Made by a program: the position numbers and the translations under genes. From DATGWF01 sp035299585 (GTDB lineage Bacteria > Actinomycetota > Actinomycetes > Actinomycetales > Microbacteriaceae), in contig DATGWF010000047.1 in the NCBI GenBank assembly GCA_035299585.1, positions 1-13,514 on the forward strand: 13,514 nt of DNA. Reading direction: 5' to 3'. The notes beneath the pieces are model-generated. The model did not search any database, was not told the DNA's origin, and saw only the letters and a list, made by a program, of their open reading frames with translations. This document shows, one piece after another, positions 6,789-12,029 of the stretch; position 1 is the stretch's first letter, and every line of letters begins with the position of its first letter.

Positions 6789-6911
6789 CTAGCGCTGCCC
6801 CTTGAAGAGCTTGTATACGACGACGCCGCTAATTCCGGCGATGGTGATGCTCGCGAGAACGAGCAAGCCGGTGAAGAACAGCTCAAGCGCAAGCAGGTTC
6901 GATTCGGTCAT
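6789..6911 (-). CDS. 40-residue single-helix membrane protein, unidentified
   Basis: A small reading frame from ATG 6911 to TAG 6789 encodes MTESNLLALELFFTGLLVLA and then a further 20 residues ending LFKGQR. The polar N terminus, one hydrophobic helix (about 6-32) and a basic C-terminal tail (YKLFKGQR) predict a one-pass inner membrane protein with the basic end in the cytoplasm. Support for it being real: a TAGACT hexamer exactly six bases before the ATG (leaderless start), tight fit between the 91-residue gene (nine-base gap) and ygfZ (14-base gap), and a composition typical of a membrane peptide. I do not recognise the family. It could be an accessory subunit or regulator of a membrane complex, but nothing in the sequence says which. 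Confidence 0.65.
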   Translation of the reverse strand: MTESNLLALELFFTGLLVLASITIAGISGVVVYKLFKGQR

Positions 6912-6917
6912 GTCGTC

Positions 6918-6923
6918 AGTCTA
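6918..6923 (-). promoter_or_regulatory. Predicted leaderless promoter of the 40-residue gene (-10)
   Basis: TAGACT on the minus strand is followed by GACGAC and the ATG at 6911. The first three bases of the hexamer are the TAG stop codon of the upstream 91-residue gene. The predicted +1 is the start codon itself, so the small gene and ygfZ could be transcribed separately from the upstream membrane gene. Confidence 0.5.
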
Positions 6924-7196
6924 CCCACCCGCGGCGACCGGAAGGAGCAAGGCAATCCCCCCGGCAATGGCGACGATGATCACGACACCGGTGATACTCA
7001 CTCGGGCCCGATCGACAAAGCCAGCCGGAACACGGGTTGCGAGTTGCGCCAGAAAGGTCGCGAGCACTCCGGCAATCAAGACGACCGCGAGCGACTGGAT
7101 GCGATTTCCGAGCCCACACGCGACGACGGCGCCCCCGATTGTGAGGAGCCATACCGGTACAACGCTCACGGGCCAACGGTGGGATGATGCCGACAT
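6921..7196 (-). CDS. 91-residue three-helix membrane protein, unidentified
   Basis: The protein has a short polar N terminus (MSASSHRW) and three hydrophobic helices (about 10-29, 34-54 and 66-88), with a basic/polar loop QLATRVPAGFVDRARVS between the second and third. It has no motif I can name. ATG 7196 is supported by a TACGAT hexamer exactly six bases upstream with a CTGACG -35-like element 18 bases before that, and no ribosome binding site, so it looks leaderless. It heads the minus-strand cluster with the 40-residue gene, ygfZ and FUSC, and is divergent from glnR. A role tied to YgfZ or to a membrane process is possible but unproven. Confidence 0.7.
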   Translation of the reverse strand: MSASSHRWPVSVVPVWLLTIGGAVVACGLGNRIQSLAVVLIAGVLATFLAQLATRVPAGFVDRARVSITGVVIIVAIAGGIALLLPVAAGG

Positions 7197-7206
7197 ATGG
7201 TCATCG

Positions 7207-7212
7207 TAGACT
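7207..7212 (+). promoter_or_regulatory. Predicted -10 element of glnR
   Basis: TAGACT is a good TAnnnT hexamer placing the transcript start near 7219, about 25 bases before the glnR ATG. No -35 is evident. It shares bases 7207-7208 with the -10 of the divergent membrane-protein gene. Confidence 0.45.
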
Positions 7213-7226
7213 GTTCACATCCGAAC
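7213..7226. promoter_or_regulatory. Candidate operator GTTC-N6-GAAC in the glnR leader
   Basis: An inverted repeat with four-base arms (GTTC 7213-7216, GAAC 7223-7226) lies just after the glnR -10 and within the spacer of the opposite promoter. A factor bound here would affect both directions. Its first 11 bases (GTTCACATCCG) also match the PHO-unit consensus at nine of 11 positions, but no second unit follows in phase. It does not fit the GlnR box spacing or the LexA box. Confidence 0.2.
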
Positions 7227-7243
7227 CGTCAGGGGGTGCGCTC

Positions 7244-7936
7244 ATGGCCCAGCTACTCGTCCTGACGTCTGAGCTGGCCACCGAAGCACTTCCCGCGCTC
7301 AGCCTCCTGCCGCACCGCACGCGGTCCATTCCGGCCTCGCCCGAGCAACTCGTTCGCGCTCCCGAGGCCGACGTCGTGTTCCTTGACGCGAGGGCGAACC
7401 TGGTCGCCGCGAAGTCACTGAGTCAGATTCTGCAGACCACGGGCATTTCCGCCCCGCTCATCCTCATCGTCACCGAGGGGGGTCTCGCCGCCGTCAGCCC
7501 CGACTGGGGAGTCGACGACGTCGTCCTCGACCATGCCGGACCGGCGGAGATCGATGCGCGGATCCGCCTCGCACTCGGGAAGCGGAACGCCGAGTCCGTG
7601 CAGAGCGAGATTCACCACTCGGGTATCTCGATCGACGAAGTGAGTTACACCGCCCGCGTGAACGGCGCGGTGCTCAACCTCACCTTCAAGGAGTTCGAAC
7701 TGCTGCGCTTCCTCGCGGCCCATCCTGCGCGCGTGTTCACGCGAGAGCAGCTCTTGAGCGAAGTGTGGGGCTACGACTACTTCGGTGGCACCCGAACCGT
7801 CGACGTGCATGTGCGACGTTTGCGGGCCAAGCTGGGCGACCTGGAACACCTCATCGGCACAGTCCGCAACGTGGGCTACCGTTTCGCCTCGTTGGAGAGC
7901 GACGCTTCGTCCCCGGCGACTCGACTGGCAAACTAG
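7244..7936 (+). CDS. glnR: GlnR-type orphan OmpR-family response regulator
   Basis: The 230-residue protein opens LLVLTSE and has PALSLLPHRTRS at 17-28, FLDARANL with D48, and SPDWGVDDVVLDHAGPAEIDAR; these blocks are typical of actinobacterial GlnR (Rv0818 type). The receiver lacks the usual N-terminal acidic pair and the switch Lys, so it probably works as a phosphorylation-independent dimer, as described for GlnR. The C-terminal winged helix (about 130-222) is very well conserved: LTFKEFELLRFLAAHPARVFTR, EVWGYDYFGGTRTVDVHVRRLRAKLG. GlnR controls nitrogen assimilation genes in Actinobacteria. No partner kinase is adjacent. ATG 7244 is chosen by alignment to the family start; the ribosome binding site is only AGGGGG. 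Four bases separate it from ppk1, implying joint transcription. Confidence 0.88.
   Translation: MAQLLVLTSELATEALPALSLLPHRTRSIPASPEQLVRAPEADVVFLDARANLVAAKSLSQILQTTGISAPLILIVTEGGLAAVSPDWGVDDVVLDHAGPAEIDARIRLALGKRNAESVQSEIHHSGISIDEVSYTARVNGAVLNLTFKEFELLRFLAAHPARVFTREQLLSEVWGYDYFGGTRTVDVHVRRLRAKLGDLEHLIGTVRNVGYRFASLESDASSPATRLAN
7929..7934 (+). promoter_or_regulatory. Possible weak leaderless -10 for ppk1
   Basis: CAAACT lies exactly six bases before the ppk1 ATG at 7941, the same spacing as four other genes here, and ppk1 has no ribosome binding site. The hexamer keeps the key A2 and T6 but not T1. It may allow ppk1 to be expressed without glnR; readthrough from glnR is the alternative. Confidence 0.25.
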
Positions 7937-7940
7937 TCGA

Positions 7941-10103
7941 ATGACTGAAGCGACAGCAGCCGAACACGCTGCGAGCGATTTCGACGACGACTTCGCAGAC
8001 TTTGTCCTCGACAATGCCCCCGAGTTGCCCATCGACCGTTTCTTGGACCGCGAACTGAGCTGGCTCGCGTTCAACCAACGGGTGCTCGAGCTCGCCGAAG
8101 ACCCGGCAACTCCGCTCCTCGAGCGGGCAAACTTCTTGGCCATTTTTGCCGCAAACCTCGATGAATTCTTCATGGTGCGAGTTGCAGGACTCAAGCGGCG
8201 TATCGATACCGGATTAGCCGTGCCCACCAACGTCGGGCGCGCACCGCAAGACGTCCTCGCAGACATTTCGGACCGTGCACGCGAGCTGCAGCGCCGACAT
8301 GCCTCGACCTACCACGAGCAGGTTCGTCCCGCCCTCGCTGCAGCGGGCATCCGCATTGTCGAGTGGGACGATTTGAGCCCGAGCGAGCATGAATGGCTGG
8401 GCACCTACTTCACCGGGCAAGTGTTTCCCGTGCTCATGCCCCTTGCTGTCGACCCGGCCCACCCCTTCCCGTACATCTCTGGTTTGTCGCTCAACCTGGC
8501 CGTTCGGGTCCGGCACCCGAAGTCCGGTCGCGAGGAGTTCGCGCGGCTCAAGGTGCCCCAAATGCTTCCGCGTTTCGTGCGCGTCTCCAACCGTGGCGCC
8601 GACGACACCCGCTACATCGCCCTCGAAAACGTGATTGCCGAACACCTCGGCGAACTCTTCCCGGGCATGGACGTTCTCGACCACCACGTCTTCCGCGTGA
8701 CGCGCAACGAAGACGTCGAAATCGACGAAGACGAAACCGAGAACCTCATCAAGGAACTCGAAAAGGGACTCCTTCGGCGTCGCTTCGGTCCGCCCATCCG
8801 GCTCGAAATTACCGACGATATGGACGGTCAGACCCTTGATCTTCTGATGCGGGAACTCGACATCACCGAGCAGGCGGTCATGCGTCTGACCGCGCCGCTC
8901 GATTTGCGTGGCCTGTTCAGCATCAGTGCAATCGACCGACCCGACCTGCACTACCCCGCCTTCGTGCCGGCCACTCACCCCCGCCTGCAACCCTCGGAGC
9001 CCAACCAGCCCGCAGATATCTTTGCCGCGATTCGCCGCGGAGACATCTTGGTGCACCATCCCTACGAGTCGTTCTCGACGAGTGTGCAGGCCTTCCTCGA
9101 GCAGGCCGCGGCAGATCCGCATGTGCTCGCCATCAAGCAGACGCTCTATCGCACCTCCGGCGACAGCCCGATTGTGCAAGCACTCATCGATGCGGCCGAG
9201 CGTGGCAAACAAGTCCTCGCCCTCGTGGAAATCAAGGCGCGATTCGACGAGCAAGCAAATATCGATTGGGCTCGAAAGCTCGAGCGGGCCGGTGTGCACG
9301 TCGTGTACGGCATCGTCGGCTTGAAGACGCATTCGAAGCTCGCTCTGGTCGTTCGCCAAGAGCACGGCCGGCTCAAGCACTACGCCCACATCGGTACGGG
9401 CAACTACAACCCGAAGACAAGCCGAATCTACGAGGATTTCGGACTATTGACCGACGATGAATCGATTGGTCAAGACCTGACGCGTCTGTTCAACGAACTG
9501 TCGGGGTACGCCATTGAAAAGAAGTTCAAGCGTCTCCTGGTCGCGCCTCGCTACTTGCGCAAAGGCCTGCTGAAACGCATTGCTGAACAGGCGGCGCTGG
9601 CTGCCGAAGGTCAACCGAGCGGTATCCGCATCAAGCTCAACTCGATGGTTGACGAGGCCATCATTGACGCGCTCTATCGGGCCTCACAGGCCGGCGTCCC
9701 GATTGAGCTGTGGGTGCGTGGCATCTGCTCCCTCCGACCTGGCGTGCCGGGCGTGAGCGAGAACATCCGGGTGCGCTCCACCCTCGGACGCTACCTCGAA
9801 CACTCTCGGGTGTTTTCATTCGGGACGGGCGCCAACCGCTCGGTCTTTATTGGCTCGGCGGACATGATGCATCGAAATCTCGATCGCCGCATCGAAGCCC
9901 TCGTGCAACTCACTGAGCCCGATCATCTCGCTGAAATCGACGAGCTATTCGAACTCGCGATGAGCCCGGAATCGAGCGGGTGGGAACTCGGGCCCGACGG
10001 CGAATGGAGCCGACGGACGGTATCGGCCGACGGGGTGGCCCTTCAGGATGTACAGACCGTGCTCATGGAGAACGCCGGCAAACGAGGGCGGAAGCGGCGA
10101 TGA
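7941..10103 (+). CDS. ppk1: Polyphosphate kinase 1
   Basis: This 720-residue enzyme polymerises the terminal phosphate of ATP into polyphosphate, reversibly. The N-terminal domain starts at about 30 (DRFLDRELSWLAFNQRVLELA, then FLAIFAANLDEFFMVRVAGLKRR). The head domain spans roughly 145-330. Two phospholipase D-like catalytic domains follow: the first has GLKTHSKLALV with H464, the residue expected to be phosphorylated, and HIGTGNYNPKTSRIYEDFGLLT; the second has IELWVRGICSLRPG and H621 in YLEHSRVFSFG. Length is normal. An acidic, probably disordered stretch (about 8-28) precedes the N domain. The ATG is set by glnR's stop four bases upstream. The 3' end overlaps mutT1 as ATGA. Adjacent glnR and the nearby PHO genes suggest control by nitrogen and phosphate status. 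Confidence 0.97.
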   Translation: MTEATAAEHAASDFDDDFADFVLDNAPELPIDRFLDRELSWLAFNQRVLELAEDPATPLLERANFLAIFAANLDEFFMVRVAGLKRRIDTGLAVPTNVGRAPQDVLADISDRARELQRRHASTYHEQVRPALAAAGIRIVEWDDLSPSEHEWLGTYFTGQVFPVLMPLAVDPAHPFPYISGLSLNLAVRVRHPKSGREEFARLKVPQMLPRFVRVSNRGADDTRYIALENVIAEHLGELFPGMDVLDHHVFRVTRNEDVEIDEDETENLIKELEKGLLRRRFGPPIRLEITDDMDGQTLDLLMRELDITEQAVMRLTAPLDLRGLFSISAIDRPDLHYPAFVPATHPRLQPSEPNQPADIFAAIRRGDILVHHPYESFSTSVQAFLEQAAADPHVLAIKQTLYRTSGDSPIVQALIDAAERGKQVLALVEIKARFDEQANIDWARKLERAGVHVVYGIVGLKTHSKLALVVRQEHGRLKHYAHIGTGNYNPKTSRIYEDFGLLTDDESIGQDLTRLFNELSGYAIEKKFKRLLVAPRYLRKGLLKRIAEQAALAAEGQPSGIRIKLNSMVDEAIIDALYRASQAGVPIELWVRGICSLRPGVPGVSENIRVRSTLGRYLEHSRVFSFGTGANRSVFIGSADMMHRNLDRRIEALVQLTEPDHLAEIDELFELAMSPESSGWELGPDGEWSRRTVSADGVALQDVQTVLMENAGKRGRKRR

Positions 10104-11035
10104 GCGAGAAGGCGGTCTATGCGGCGGGCGCCGTCGTCTGGCGTGAAATCGACGGCAAGGTGCACGTGTTGCTCGTGCACCGCACGCAATACGGTGACAT
10201 CACCATTCCCAAGGGAAAAGTCGACCCCGGTGAGTCTCTCCCGCAGACCGCGGTGCGTGAGATTGCGGAAGAGACCGGTATTTCGGTGAACCTGGGCGTT
10301 CCACTGGGCATCTCGCGTTACACGCTCGGCAACGGCCGCGAGAAGATTGTGCATTATTGGGCCGCTCACGCACGTTCGAAAGCGATCCGTGAATCGTCGT
10401 TTTCGCCAAATGGTGAGATCGCGGCGCTCGAATGGCTCCCGCTCAGAAAAGCACGCAAGGCCCTCAGCTACGAACCAGACGTCGAGATTCTGGACGCCTT
10501 CACCGCCCTCGTTGACGATGGCATTCGGGAAACCTTTGCGCTCCTTGTGGCTCGACACGGGAAGGCACAGTCTCCAGATGCCTGGCAGCGTGACGGCGAT
10601 CGACCCCTCACCGAACGAGGCGTCGCTCAAGCGCACGGACTGGTGGGCACCATGGCCGCATTCGGGCCCAAGCGAATCATCTCGAGCACCGCCCTCCGAT
10701 GTGCCACCACGGTCGCTCCACTCGCGGTCGCAACCGGGCTCGAGGTCGTCCGGACCGAGCTCATCAGCCAGTCCGCCTACGAAGACGGGACCGCTGACGT
10801 GCGACGCATCGTCGGCAAGCGGGTTCGCTCCGGCAAAACAGCCGTGCTGTGCTCACACGGACCGGTTATCCCGGAGATATTGCGTGAGATTGCCCTTGCC
10901 ACGGCGACGCCCGTGACCTCGGCTATTCGCGAGGCGGCAGCGCTGGATACCGGCGGGCTGAGCGTCGTGCACCTTTCCCAGGACCACCCGGCGAGCGGCA
11001 TCATCACGATCGAGAGCTACGCTCCGTTCGCGTGA
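10100..11035 (+). CDS. mutT1: MutT1-type Nudix hydrolase fused to a histidine phosphatase domain
   Basis: This 311-residue protein has an N-terminal Nudix domain (about 4-140) with a complete Nudix box at 39-61 (G-x5-E-x7-REI-x-EE-x-GI). The C-terminal histidine phosphatase domain (about 145-310) has R152-H153-G154 and H253 in LCSHGPV. The mycobacterial MutT1 of this architecture is described as hydrolysing 8-oxo-dGTP and diadenosine polyphosphates, protecting against mutagenic nucleotides. ppk followed by mutT1 is the mycobacterial order too. ATG 10100 overlaps the ppk1 stop as ATGA with a GGCGGAAG-like ribosome binding region upstream; a frame opening at 9980 lies inside ppk1 and adds unrelated residues. 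It converges on the FKBP gene, sharing a hairpin. Confidence 0.93.
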   Translation: MSEKAVYAAGAVVWREIDGKVHVLLVHRTQYGDITIPKGKVDPGESLPQTAVREIAEETGISVNLGVPLGISRYTLGNGREKIVHYWAAHARSKAIRESSFSPNGEIAALEWLPLRKARKALSYEPDVEILDAFTALVDDGIRETFALLVARHGKAQSPDAWQRDGDRPLTERGVAQAHGLVGTMAAFGPKRIISSTALRCATTVAPLAVATGLEVVRTELISQSAYEDGTADVRRIVGKRVRSGKTAVLCSHGPVIPEILREIALATATPVTSAIREAAALDTGGLSVVHLSQDHPASGIITIESYAPFA

Positions 11036-11040
11036 TGCCG

Positions 11041-11058
11041 CCGCGAGTTACTTCGCGG
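11041..11058. terminator. Candidate bidirectional hairpin between mutT1 and the FKBP gene
   Basis: CCGCGA-GTTACT-TCGCGG forms a perfect six-base-pair GC-rich stem with a six-base loop. It starts five bases after the mutT1 stop, and its loop carries the TAA stop of the opposite gene. Being symmetric it could end transcripts from both sides. No T tract follows on either strand, so it is at best a non-canonical terminator. Confidence 0.35.
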
Positions 11059-11983
11059 GAGTGATTGCCTCGATGTCGATGAGGAACAGCAGGTCCTGAC
11101 CCACCATCGGGTTCTGGTCCGACGGGGTGCCCTCACCGTAGGCGGACTTCGCTGGGATGCTGACCAGGACCTGGCTTCCCACCTTCTGACCGACCAGTCC
11201 GGCCTTGAAGCCAGGAATGACCGCGGTCAGCGTGAGGTCCGTTGCGTCCTGGCCGTAATTGCCGTCGAACGCGACACCATCGCTCCAAAACACACCGAGG
11301 TAGTGCACCTTGACCGTGTCGGTCGGCTTGACGGTCTCGCCATCGCCCGACTTCAAGACCGCGACAGCGATGCCCTCCGGCTTCGTGACACCGGCCAAAT
11401 CGATGCTCGGAATGCCCGAGTCGGGCGTCGAAATCTTGGGCAGACCATCGGTCCATTCGGACACGGTCGGCTCCGGAACAATGTCGATGATGTCGATGAC
11501 GACAATCATCGGCTCGCCCTCAGCGAGACCGAGCGAGGTGATTTCATCCGCGGTCAACATGTCGGTCGCCGGCACCACAATTGCCGAGCGAGTGCCCACG
11601 GCGAGGCAGTCGAGTCCGGCGCGCAGAGCGTCGGTGAGTCGCGAATCACCCGAGGGCAGCTGCGCCACCTTGGCCTGGATCGGATCGCTCGACGTGGTGC
11701 CAGCGTAGAACGACACCATGGCGTCGAGCGTCTGCCCCGTCTTCGGCATCTCGCCGGTTCCCTTGGTCACGATGGTGCGCTGCAGCTTCGTGGTCGTCAA
11801 GGTTTCGGGGACGCTGATCGTCGCCTTGCCACCGAAGTCACCGCTGACCTTGACGGCGTCGCTCGCCGCGCCGCTCGAGACGGAAATACATGCCGGGTCA
11901 GATGGCGTGCTCGAGCACCCGGTCAGTCCGGTTGCGATGAGTGCGGCGGAGATGGCCACCGCCGGGATGAAACGACGAGTCAT
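11048..11983 (-). CDS. Lipoprotein FKBP-type peptidyl-prolyl cis-trans isomerase
   Basis: This 311-residue protein begins MTRRFIPAVAISAALIATGL followed by TGC, a lipoprotein signal with lipobox Cys23, so it is anchored outside the membrane. The C-terminal domain (about 213-308) is a good FKBP fold: KVHYLGVFW near 225-233, FDGNYG, VIPGFKAGLVGQKVGS (255-270), SIPAKSAYGEG (about 276-285) and DLLFLIDIEAI at the end. A more divergent region (about 75-180) with LDAMVSFYAG and a late IVVPATDMLT looks like a second, degenerate FKBP-like domain. It probably helps fold exported proteins by proline isomerisation. ATG 11983 is chosen by the signal peptide and by AAGGAA four bases upstream; the 42 residues readable upstream are not part of it. 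It lies 46 bases downstream of the helicase gene on the same strand. Confidence 0.9.
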   Translation of the reverse strand: MTRRFIPAVAISAALIATGLTGCSSTPSDPACISVSSGAASDAVKVSGDFGGKATISVPETLTTTKLQRTIVTKGTGEMPKTGQTLDAMVSFYAGTTSSDPIQAKVAQLPSGDSRLTDALRAGLDCLAVGTRSAIVVPATDMLTADEITSLGLAEGEPMIVVIDIIDIVPEPTVSEWTDGLPKISTPDSGIPSIDLAGVTKPEGIAVAVLKSGDGETVKPTDTVKVHYLGVFWSDGVAFDGNYGQDATDLTLTAVIPGFKAGLVGQKVGSQVLVSIPAKSAYGEGTPSDQNPMVGQDLLFLIDIEAITPAK

Positions 11984-12029
11984 GGGGTTCCTTCGATTCC
12001 AGTACCAGAATGAGTCTGACGGAGTCAGG

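Larger units (their letters stand above)
7203..7232 (-). promoter_or_regulatory. Predicted leaderless promoter of the 91-residue membrane gene
   Basis: On the minus strand CTGACG (7232-7227) and TACGAT (7208-7203) are 18 bases apart. The ATG at 7196 follows the -10 after six bases (GACCAT). TGAC in the -35 and TAnnnT in the -10 match sigma-70-type consensus. The -10 overlaps by two bases the -10 of the opposite glnR promoter. Confidence 0.55.

Noticed and set aside
7213..7226. LexA (SOS) box
   Set aside because: The arms are GTTC then GAAC with six bases between, the reverse of the GAAC-N4-GTTC order of actinobacterial LexA sites.
7785..7940. N-terminal extension of ppk1 into glnR
   Set aside because: The frame is open upstream, but it overlaps the conserved DNA-binding domain of glnR in another frame, and Ppk1 homology begins after the ATG at 7941.
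8214..9389. Minus-strand open frame of 391 codons inside ppk1
   Set aside because: It lies entirely within well-conserved Ppk1 coding sequence and shows no motif; it arises from codon bias.
12016..12028. Hairpin CTGAC-GGA-GTCAG between the helicase and FKBP genes as a terminator
   Set aside because: The stem is five base pairs with a three-base loop and no T tract, too weak to call.
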